Below the pieces are notes generated by a model, which worked only from the letters and a program-made list of their open reading frames with translations, ran no database searches and was not told where the DNA came from. A DNA stretch of 8,089 nucleotides from Cyanobacteria bacterium HKST-UBA02 (GTDB lineage: Bacteria; Cyanobacteriota; Vampirovibrionia; Obscuribacterales; Obscuribacteraceae). A program made the position numbers and the translations under genes. The number at the start of each line of letters is the position of its first letter. The stretch's first letter is position 1. Positions 1 to 4,852 of the stretch are shown here, piece after piece. The stretch spans positions 1 to 8,089 of the forward strand of contig JAGQHH010000263.1 in assembly GCA_020431945.1 (NCBI GenBank), in the 5' to 3' direction.

Positions 1-84
1 CCGGAAAGAGCGACTGGAAATATTTTCAGCAGGTGGAGAGGGCTCATGATCGAATTATACTTAGAAGAATGGAGGAAGCTATGA
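1..84 (+). CDS. C-terminal end of an upstream gene (partial, unknown)
   Basis: Frame 1 is open from the first base to a TGA at 82-84 and would encode 27 residues ending in EEWRKL. The stop overlaps the ATG of the next gene as ATGA, the usual arrangement for translationally coupled genes, and this is the main reason for believing it. An open stretch this short can also arise by chance. Too little is present to name a family. Confidence 0.45.
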   Translation, partial: PERATGNIFSRWRGLMIELYLEEWRKL

Positions 85-497
85 GCGAGAGCCCGAAAGA
101 CGAGATTGCCGACAAGCCCGAAGGAGCCGGAGCTCCCGGCCGGCTCTCGAGCTGGGTGGCTTTCCGAGCGAGTCTGCGCCGGGCGCTCCTGGAGGATCTT
201 GGCGATCGTACGAGATACGACTGGATACAGGTTTTCGGTGCCGTGCTGGTAATCGGATCTTTTCTGATCCTGGCATTTCTCGTTGTCGCCCATTCCTTTC
301 TGGAAGCGGAGCTGGTGCATGCCATGGGGCTTTGTGCCGCCGCCAACGTCGCAGCCGGTGCTATCGCCATGAGTCTTTCGCGCTGGGGGATAGAGGATGT
401 GGAGCTGCTGGAGCGTCTCAAGCAGATTGACGACCCCCTGGTGTCCGAAGCCCTGAACAAGCTCGGTTTCAAGAAAGGCGATGCGGATATCGACTAA
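81..497 (+). CDS. Small membrane protein of unknown function, two predicted helices
   Basis: This gene encodes 138 residues and I do not recognise the family. The N-terminal 45 residues are charged and probably cytoplasmic. Two hydrophobic segments follow, at about 49-70 (VFGAVLVIGSFLILAFLVVA) and 78-99. The C-terminal 35 residues are polar and probably helical. The ATG at 81 is chosen because GGAGG at 71-75 lies 5 bases upstream and because the start overlaps the upstream stop as ATGA. In-frame starts at 33 (GTG) and 69 (ATG) have poorer ribosome binding sites. The overlap suggests co-transcription with the truncated gene at the window edge. Its stop overlaps the stop of the convergent DoxX-like gene. 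The reading frame is probably real, but the function is unknown. Confidence 0.75.
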   Translation: MSESPKDEIADKPEGAGAPGRLSSWVAFRASLRRALLEDLGDRTRYDWIQVFGAVLVIGSFLILAFLVVAHSFLEAELVHAMGLCAAANVAAGAIAMSLSRWGIEDVELLERLKQIDDPLVSEALNKLGFKKGDADID

Positions 498-877
498 TTT
501 TCGGGTTCGCTCTCCCGGATCGAGCTCCAGTAGACGAGATAGATCAGGACGAACTGCAGGGGCAGTCTCAGCCAGAGAGCGAGAGTCGGAATCGCCGGGT
601 AATGTTCGGCTCGCAGGAGCATATTGATGTTGGCGGGAAAGACCGCTATGAGCAGGGCAATCAGCCCGATTCCGGCGGCCCTTCTGGTGATCGGTACTTG
701 TAGTGTGATACCGCCTGCGATTTCAAACATTCCCGAGACATAGACGATGAGCTTTTTGGCTGGAAGAATCGCCGGAATGATCTCGATAAAAACGTCCGGG
801 TGGGTGAAGTGAAATACCCCTGCGATGACGAACAGACACGAGAGCAGGATTGAGATTATTCGCCGGGCTCTGGACAA
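494..877 (-). CDS. DoxX-like family membrane protein
   Basis: This gene encodes 127 residues with four hydrophobic helices at about 6-23, 43-60, 67-84 and 103-118. That is the size and topology of the DoxX/DoxD-like superfamily. The early FHFTHPDVF segment and the SGMFEIAGG segment at the start of helix 2 are typical of small bacterial DoxX-like proteins. DoxX relatives are often linked to thiol, sulfur or quinone redox chemistry at the membrane, but the biochemical role of this branch is not settled. The start is a TTG at 877. No ATG or GTG lies in frame between it and the upstream in-frame stop at 902-904, and the SD is weak, so the start is uncertain. It lies 170 bp downstream of, and on the same strand as, the HxlR-type regulator, so the two may be co-transcribed or co-regulated. 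A redox or detoxification role is inferred. Confidence 0.8.
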   Translation of the reverse strand: MSRARRIISILLSCLFVIAGVFHFTHPDVFIEIIPAILPAKKLIVYVSGMFEIAGGITLQVPITRRAAGIGLIALLIAVFPANINMLLRAEHYPAIPTLALWLRLPLQFVLIYLVYWSSIRESEPEN

Positions 878-951
878 GGTGCTGGTTCCGATTACGTGCA
901 GTTATCGGGGTGCGGAGTGCCGGGTCTTTTGGCGTCCCGGCTTACCATTCC

Positions 952-991
952 TGGGCCCGATCTCCGCAGGCAAGACCCTGGCTCGGGCCCA
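952..991 (-). other. Inverted repeat (potential RNA hairpin) ahead of the DoxX-like gene
   Basis: TGGGCCCGA at 952-960 and TCGGGCCCA at 983-991 are perfect 9-bp reverse complements separated by 22 bases. A second arm pair, GGGTCTT at 922-928 and AAGACCC at 972-978, crosses the same region. Transcribed on the minus strand they would lie in the leader between the regulator stop and the DoxX-like TTG start. No T-run follows, so this does not look like an intrinsic terminator. It may be a structured leader or only a product of GC-rich sequence. Confidence 0.3.
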
Positions 992-1047
992 CACGAGGGT
1001 AACTCCATAATATGTTACTTTCCTCCGGAAGAAAACAGGGGACCGGC

Positions 1048-1404
1048 TTACTTGCTGGCGACAGCCTCCTGGTGGGCATTTCGGGCGGCGATGATTTCGT
1101 CGGCATGATCCCGGGCCCAGGCTTCCAGGTCGTTGAGCACCGGCACCAGTGTCTCTCCCAGCGGGGTCAGAGAGTATTCGACCCGGGGCGGAACCTCGGC
1201 ATAGATCTTGCGTGCTACCAGACCGTCCGCCTCGAGTTCGCGTAGTTGATGGGTCAGCACTTTCTGGGTGACACCCTTGAGGGCTCGCATGAGCTCGTTG
1301 AATCTCATGGTCCCGCCTTTGAGCTTGCAGATGATCACTACTTTCCATTTATCCGAGATCATGGCGATGGTGGCCATGATCGGGCATTCGAGCTTAGTGT
1401 GCAT
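1048..1404 (-). CDS. HxlR-family winged-helix transcriptional regulator with an N-terminal cysteine
   Basis: This gene encodes 118 residues and covers the whole HxlR (MarR-like winged helix) domain. The family signature reads MISDKWKVVIICKL, then the RFNELMRALKGVTQKVLTHQL recognition region, then LEADGLVARKIY, with the wing at VEYSLTPLGETL. A cysteine followed by proline at residues 7-8 corresponds to the redox-sensing N-terminal cysteine of YodB-type members such as B. subtilis YodB and HypR; a second cysteine is at residue 26. Such proteins bind as dimers and often control oxidoreductase, DoxX-like or detoxification genes in response to electrophiles or disulfide stress. The ATG at 1404 is preferred because GAGG lies 6 bases upstream of it; the in-frame ATG at 1416 has no SD. 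It is divergent from the rhodanese gene, and the shared region carries repeated elements that could be its operators. The family call is firm; the inducer is unknown. Confidence 0.93.
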   Translation of the reverse strand: MHTKLECPIMATIAMISDKWKVVIICKLKGGTMRFNELMRALKGVTQKVLTHQLRELEADGLVARKIYAEVPPRVEYSLTPLGETLVPVLNDLEAWARDHADEIIAARNAHQEAVASK

Positions 1405-1421
1405 ACTGGACCTCATACAAG

Positions 1422-1449
1422 TTGACGGGTAAGTTTCTAAACGGATACT
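1422..1449 (+). promoter_or_regulatory. Candidate sigma-70 promoter for the rhodanese gene
   Basis: TTGACG at 1422-1427 matches the -35 consensus at five of six positions. A 16-base spacer separates it from GATACT at 1444-1449, a four-of-six match to the -10. Transcription would start near 1456, giving a leader of about 120 bases. The putative -10 coincides with the first GATACTA element, which would suit repression by steric block. No experiment supports this. Confidence 0.35.
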
Positions 1450-1505
1450 ACCGAACTTTTGGGATACTACGGAACAGACTGGTACCTACTTGCCGTTTGA
1501 TACTA
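1443..1505. repeat. Repeated GATACTA elements, candidate HxlR operators
   Basis: GGATACTACCGAAC at 1443-1456 and GGATACTACGGAAC at 1462-1475 differ at one of 14 positions and are spaced 19 bp apart, roughly two helical turns. A third GATACTA lies at 1499-1505. All three sit between the divergent regulator and rhodanese genes. Family knowledge supports HxlR proteins binding near their own promoters, often at sites containing TACT/AGTA; assigning these repeats to this regulator is an inference. Confidence 0.45.
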
Positions 1506-1506
1506 T

Positions 1507-1526
1507 CCCATTCTATGCTGAATGGG
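1507..1526 (+). other. Potential leader hairpin upstream of the rhodanese gene
   Basis: CCCATTC at 1507-1513 and GAATGGG at 1520-1526 form a perfect 7-bp stem with the 6-base loop TATGCT. It begins immediately after the third GATACTA element and ends 48 bases before the rhodanese ATG. In RNA it could stabilise the 5' end or influence translation; in DNA it could be an operator. No T-run follows, so it is not a terminator. Confidence 0.35.
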
Positions 1527-1574
1527 TGAGCGTTGCAACCCGCATATCAATATCCAGGAGAAAGGAGATTTCAA

Positions 1575-1985
1575 ATGACCACCGAAACATTGACCAGAGA
1601 AGCCGCTCAGGCCGTGGAATTCTTCGAGCGCAAGCTCGCCTTCGAGACCGGACCGGTAGGCGTCAAGTACGCCCTGGAGAACAAAGAGCCGGTGCAGATT
1701 GTCGACCTCAGACGACCGGAGCTCTTTGCCAAGGGTCACGTTCCCACCGCCATCAACCTTCTTTTCGAGGATCTCGAGAACAAGCTCGAGAAGCTCAGCA
1801 AGGACAAGACCACCATCGTCTATTGCTACAACATCACCTGCCATCTCTCGGCCAAGGCGGCTCTGCTGCTGGCTAAGAAAGGCTATCCGGTGAAAGAGAT
1901 GATCGGCGGCTATGCCGAGTGGGAAGCGGCGGAATTGCCGGTAGAGACCAAGGGCGGAAGCTGCTCCTCAGCTAGCTGCGGTTAG
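1575..1985 (+). CDS. Single-domain rhodanese-like protein with extra cysteines
   Basis: This gene encodes 136 residues, the usual length for a single-domain rhodanese. The core includes VQIVDLRRPELFAKGHVPTA (about 40-59), matching the conserved D-x-R and GHxPxA motifs, and ends with IGGYAEWEAAELPVE, matching the family's GG...W. The catalytic-loop cysteine is C84 in VYCYNITCHLSAKAA. The loop is two residues longer than the classical CxxGxxS type and contains a second cysteine, C89. The tail adds C130 and C135 in a serine-rich end, so a dithiol or metal-binding role is conceivable. No signal peptide or membrane helix is seen, so it is probably cytoplasmic and handles persulfide sulfur or acts as a thiol carrier. 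The ATG at 1575 follows GGAG at 1564-1567 with a 7-base spacer. Divergence from the redox-type regulator suggests control by it. Confidence 0.88.
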   Translation: MTTETLTREAAQAVEFFERKLAFETGPVGVKYALENKEPVQIVDLRRPELFAKGHVPTAINLLFEDLENKLEKLSKDKTTIVYCYNITCHLSAKAALLLAKKGYPVKEMIGGYAEWEAAELPVETKGGSCSSASCG

Positions 1986-2007
1986 TCTCCAGGCACAGAC
2001 CATTCGA

Positions 2008-2045
2008 CAGGCACGGAATTTTTCCGTGCCTGTTGTTTCTTTGTT
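2008..2045 (+). terminator. Rho-independent terminator of the rhodanese gene
   Basis: A perfect 11-bp stem runs from CAGGCACGGAA at 2008-2018 to TTCCGTGCCTG at 2022-2032 around a TTT loop. A T-rich tract, TTGTTTCTTTGTT, follows. It lies 23 bases past the rhodanese stop and isolates that gene from the desaturase downstream. Confidence 0.88.
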
Positions 2046-2060
2046 CACTTGATTAAGTGA
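2045..2060. promoter_or_regulatory. Perfect inverted repeat, operator-like
   Basis: TCACTT-GATT-AAGTGA is a perfect 6-bp inverted repeat with a 4-base spacer. It lies just after the rhodanese terminator and ahead of the desaturase gene. Its symmetry and 16-bp length fit the site of a dimeric helix-turn-helix repressor. I cannot name the regulator, and the arms are too short to argue for an RNA hairpin. Confidence 0.4.
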
Positions 2061-2071
2061 TCCGGAGCCTG

Positions 2072-2099
2072 GTTCTCATTCCGCATAGGGATACATAAT
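2072..2099 (+). promoter_or_regulatory. Possible promoter for the desaturase gene
   Basis: CATAAT at 2094-2099 matches the -10 consensus at five of six positions. The upstream -35 is weak: TTCTCA at 2073-2078 matches four of six with a short 15-base spacer. If real, transcription would start near 2106. The inverted repeat at 2045-2060 lies just upstream, a position suited to activation or to weak repression. Confidence 0.25.
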
Positions 2100-2194
2100 T
2101 GTTACTGCCGGCGTAAATCCTTCTCCCGGTGGATATCAGGGCGGCATTCAATGGAAGAAACTGCCCCTTATTGTCCGTGTATCCAGGAGTCATT

Positions 2195-3028
2195 GTGGAA
2201 GTTTTTCTCGTAGCCTTACTGATCTTCTATATCTATCACGGTACTGGTATCACACTCGGTTACCATCGTCTGCTCTCTCATCGTTCGTTCAAGGTCCCTC
2301 ACTGGCTCGAGTACTTCATCGTCTCGGGCGGTTATCTCTGTTTCGAGGGGTCCCCTATCTACTGGGTGACGAACCACCGCCTGCACCATCGTTATTCCGA
2401 TCAAGAAGGCGATCCGCATTCGCCGGTCGACGGATTCTGGCACAGCTATGTAGGCTGGATGTATAAGCCTATCGTGCGGGTGTCTCTCGAGCAGAGCCGC
2501 CTGGTCTCGCCTGATCTCTACCGTGACCGGGTCTACGAGATGCTTCACCTGGAGAACAGCGACTACCACGCGCTCCTCTGTCTGATCGTCGGCGTGGTTT
2601 TTCGCATCGTGCTCCTGGTCGTTTTCGGTCCGGCGGTTCTGGCCGCAAACTTGATTGCTACCCTGGTAGTCTTCAATGCTCCTCTTCTGGTCAATTCGGT
2701 GGGTCACCTCAAAGAATTCGGCTACCGCAACTTCGAGTCCGGGGACGGCAGCCGCAATGTCTGGTGGGTAGCTCTAATCGCCCTGGGCGAAGGCTGGCAC
2801 AATAACCACCACTACGCGCCGAAGTCGGCTCGCCATGGTCTCACCGCCTGGGAGTTCGATCTCTCCTATCTGGTATTGAGCATTCTGAAAGTTCTCGGTC
2901 TTGCTACCGATATAAAGCTGCCTACCAGTGAGCAGATGAGCCGCTACAGGGTCTTCGACCAGGATAAAGACGCCGAAGATCTGGACCCTCAGTCGAAGGC
3001 TGACCGTCCCCTGGCTCCGGTAGATTGA
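2195..3028 (+). CDS. Membrane fatty acid desaturase (acyl-CoA/acyl-lipid delta-9 type)
   Basis: This integral membrane di-iron desaturase would introduce a cis double bond into acyl chains, adjusting membrane fluidity. All three histidine boxes are present (277-residue numbering): HRLLSH at 24-29, HRLHH at 61-65 followed by SDQEGDPHSP, and HNNHH at 202-206. NSVGH, typical of the delta-9 stearoyl-CoA desaturase group, ends at 171. Hydrophobic segments lie at about 2-15 and 125-168. The GTG at 2195 is chosen because AGGAG at 2185-2189 is 5 bases upstream. A GTG at 2129 would add 22 residues but has no SD. Either way the first transmembrane segment usually found before box 1 is missing or incomplete, and an N-terminal frameshift is possible. 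The C-terminal 40 residues are hydrophilic. The gene stands alone, after a terminator and facing a convergent gene. The family is certain; the exact start and regiospecificity are not. Confidence 0.93.
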   Translation: MEVFLVALLIFYIYHGTGITLGYHRLLSHRSFKVPHWLEYFIVSGGYLCFEGSPIYWVTNHRLHHRYSDQEGDPHSPVDGFWHSYVGWMYKPIVRVSLEQSRLVSPDLYRDRVYEMLHLENSDYHALLCLIVGVVFRIVLLVVFGPAVLAANLIATLVVFNAPLLVNSVGHLKEFGYRNFESGDGSRNVWWVALIALGEGWHNNHHYAPKSARHGLTAWEFDLSYLVLSILKVLGLATDIKLPTSEQMSRYRVFDQDKDAEDLDPQSKADRPLAPVD

Positions 3029-3044
3029 TTTTTCACGAGTCGGC

Positions 3045-3821
3045 TCAGCCGCCGCCGTTCTTCTCGTCCGGGGGTGGCAGGGGTTTGATCCGGTAGAGGC
3101 ACTGGCTGGAGCGCCGGGGGTCTCGTTTGATCCCGGTGAGGGTGGCGCCGGGGAAGCCCTTATTGGTTATACGCTGCTCGTCGGCGCCTACGGTTCGAAC
3201 CAGGCGCTCGTAGATTGGCAAGACGAGAGTCTTTTTGCATTCGTTTGACTCGACTGTTCTTCCTGTTGCGTCCATCAAGCCGGCATAATGCTCGGCAATA
3301 TCTGCTACTCCGGGGTGCTCGGCTCCATAGACCTTCTGGGCTGCGTCCAGAGCTTTGACATAGAGAGGCTCGGCGTCGTCGTATTTCTGCTGAGCGTGAC
3401 AGACCATGGCGAGATTCTGCATGATCGCCACCACGTCTTCATTTTGCTCGCCGAGTAGCTTCAAATGGATATCCAGGGCCTTGCGGCAGTGCTCTTCGGC
3501 TTTCGGGTAGTCATTGAGGGCGAAATAGAGACCGGCAAGGGTGTTGTGGGTGGTTCCGACTCTGATATGGTGACCGCCCATGAGGCTGGTCTTGATCTCG
3601 AGAAGCTCGGTGAGCAGTCCTTCCGCTTCCTGAAACTTGCGCTTCTGGCAGAGTATGTCGGCGAAGTATTCGAGGGTCATGAGATAGCGGGGATCGAGAT
3701 GATCGAGATCGCGAACTTCCCGCCAGGCGCGCCGCCAGTGTACCTCAGCCGATTCGAAGTCTCGGTCGCGCATGCTCTGGCATGCGTTGTTGTAGAACTC
3801 AGCCCACTTTTCTTCGTTCAC
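3045..3821 (-). CDS. Tetratricopeptide repeat protein (kinesin light chain-type TPRs)
   Basis: This gene encodes 258 residues. Four or so TPR units occupy about residues 4-37, 46-79, 88-121 and 130-163, with a degenerate unit at 172-200. The roughly 42-residue spacing and sequences such as YPKAEEHCRKALDIHLKLLG and YDDAEPLYVKALDAAQKVYG are those of kinesin light chain/TPR_12 repeats. These form helical scaffolds for protein binding and have no catalytic role of their own. The last 50 residues are basic and proline-rich, without repeats. No signal peptide is seen. The start is a GTG at 3821 with only a weak GGA upstream; no alternative start lies in frame before the upstream stop. It follows the exported unknown protein on the same strand after 56 bases, so they may share a transcript. 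The partner protein is unknown. Confidence 0.85.
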   Translation of the reverse strand: MNEEKWAEFYNNACQSMRDRDFESAEVHWRRAWREVRDLDHLDPRYLMTLEYFADILCQKRKFQEAEGLLTELLEIKTSLMGGHHIRVGTTHNTLAGLYFALNDYPKAEEHCRKALDIHLKLLGEQNEDVVAIMQNLAMVCHAQQKYDDAEPLYVKALDAAQKVYGAEHPGVADIAEHYAGLMDATGRTVESNECKKTLVLPIYERLVRTVGADEQRITNKGFPGATLTGIKRDPRRSSQCLYRIKPLPPPDEKNGGG

Positions 3822-3877
3822 GTTGTGTCCACAGTCAGGTGACGTCGGCTAACCCTGGCAGCTAAAGATTCCCATAT

Positions 3878-4741
3878 TTATTGCTTGCCCTGTTTCCGGT
3901 GAGTCGAATCAGGAATTTTGCCTCGATTTCCTTTCTCTCCAAAGGGGTCGCCCAGACCCATGTCACGCCCCATATCTTCCAGAATCCGGTAGCGATCGCC
4001 CATGACTTTGTAGATGTTGTCCACGAGCTTGAGTCCGGCGGGTTCCTGGAAAAGCTTTTCCGGGCGGGGGATGGACTCGATCTTGAGAGTCCTGAATATC
4101 ATGTACTGTTGCCTTGTCTCAGCCATATCGAGAAGCAGCCCAACCGGGACGCCTTCGAAGGTGGGGGTCTTGTAGAAACTGGTGATGAGCTTCTGGCTCC
4201 CCGGATTGAGCTTGATCGCTCGGGTGTAGAAATACTGCACGCCCCGGACGTTCTTGGGCTTGGCCATGGTGCCTTCGCTGCTTCCCATGAAAGATCCGAA
4301 GGTCGTGAGAATGTTGGATTTGAGCTCGAAATTCACCTTCGCTTTCACCCTCTCGACGGGCATCTTGGCCAGGGTCGTCGGAGGGAGTCCGGTGCTGTTT
4401 CGGGCATTGATAAAGCGAAAATCGTTCAGATTGAAGCCGGTGTTCTCGCCCTTGGTGCTGAGGTCATCGAGGCTGAGCAGATACTTGCTTCTAGAGGTGG
4501 GGCTGAAGACGATCGACTTCCATCCTGGTGCCCGGGCAATCACATTGAATTGCGATTGCAGGATTTCCACCCGGACCGCGTCAGGGGCTATATAGAGATT
4601 GACCGGACCCTGCACCGTATCCTGGTAGAGGCGCCATATTTTTGTCTTCTTTGGAACGGCTTCGGCTGCGCCTGCCGAGAGCGCGGCGAGACTCAAAGCG
4701 CATACGGAGGCCAGGAGAGGGACGGGGCAGGGCTGTTTCAT
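3878..4741 (-). CDS. Exported protein of unknown function
   Basis: This gene encodes 287 residues and I do not recognise the family. The N-terminus is a clear Sec signal peptide: MKQ, a hydrophobic core at about 7-25, and AEA ending at residue 28 as a probable signal peptidase I site. The mature part contains no cysteine and no further membrane helix. It alternates hydrophobic and polar residues, as in IWRLYQDTVQGPVNLYIAPD and SKYLLSLDD, suggesting a beta-rich fold, perhaps loosely LolA-like; that is only an impression. The tail is basic and low in hydrophobicity. The ATG at 4741 is chosen because it places the signal peptide at the very N-terminus. A GTG at 4780 would add 13 polar residues ahead of it and would lie at the predicted transcription start. 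It probably heads a transcript with the TPR gene downstream and is divergent from the DUF255-family gene. Confidence 0.82.
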   Translation of the reverse strand: MKQPCPVPLLASVCALSLAALSAGAAEAVPKKTKIWRLYQDTVQGPVNLYIAPDAVRVEILQSQFNVIARAPGWKSIVFSPTSRSKYLLSLDDLSTKGENTGFNLNDFRFINARNSTGLPPTTLAKMPVERVKAKVNFELKSNILTTFGSFMGSSEGTMAKPKNVRGVQYFYTRAIKLNPGSQKLITSFYKTPTFEGVPVGLLLDMAETRQQYMIFRTLKIESIPRPEKLFQEPAGLKLVDNIYKVMGDRYRILEDMGRDMGLGDPFGEKGNRGKIPDSTHRKQGKQ

Positions 4742-4788
4742 TGTTACAAAAGAAGGATCGGCTAAGGAATAGCTTAGCACCCTCAGGG

Positions 4789-4815
4789 GTTATACTATTT
4801 AACCGCTTTTGTTAA
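4789..4815 (-). promoter_or_regulatory. Candidate promoter for the exported unknown protein
   Basis: Read on the minus strand, TTAACA (4815 down to 4810) is a five-of-six -35 and TATAAC (4794 down to 4789) a five-of-six -10. The spacer is 15 bases, shorter than ideal. Transcription would start near 4782, just ahead of the ATG at 4741. On the plus strand TATACT at 4791-4796 overlaps it and could be the -10 of the DUF255-family gene, so the two divergent promoters may compete. Confidence 0.35.
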
Positions 4816-4824
4816 CCGCTTTTG
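4799..4824. repeat. Perfect 13-bp tandem duplication
   Basis: TTAACCGCTTTTG occurs twice without a gap, at 4799-4811 and 4812-4824. It lies in the 111-bp region between the divergent exported-protein and DUF255-family genes and overlaps the candidate minus-strand -35. It may be a doubled regulator site or a replication-slippage duplication. Confidence 0.8.
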
Positions 4825-4852
4825 CGCTCGAACAGTTATGTGGAAGGGTTCT

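Noticed and set aside
1019..1034. Near-palindrome TTTCCTCCGGAAGAAA as a terminator of the regulator gene
   Set aside because: It has no loop, one mismatched pair and no T-run; at best it is a protein-binding site.
902..1348. Long minus-strand open frame overlapping the HxlR gene
   Set aside because: Its translation is rich in R, G, P and S without a domain pattern and lies antiphase on the same strand as the convincing HxlR protein; it is a GC-driven shadow.
1490..1876. Alternative plus-strand frame across the rhodanese gene
   Set aside because: The translation is low-complexity R/Q/G and lacks rhodanese motifs, which are all in the frame starting at 1575.
2216..2707. Minus-strand open frame inside the desaturase
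   Set aside because: The desaturase on the opposite strand has all its catalytic motifs; the antisense translation has none and is full of charged runs.
3029..3044. Short CGGC-TCA-GCCG hairpin between the desaturase and TPR genes as a bidirectional terminator
   Set aside because: The stem is only 4 bp, it overlaps the TPR stop codon, and no T-run follows on either strand.
3881..4765. 294-residue plus-strand open frame opposite the exported protein
   Set aside because: It is nearly co-extensive with the minus-strand gene, which has a proper signal peptide. The plus-strand translation is rich in E, G, R and H and shows no recognisable fold.
3878..4780. GTG at 4780 as the start of the exported protein
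   Set aside because: It would put 13 polar residues before a clear signal peptide and lies at the predicted transcription start; the ATG at 4741 fits better.
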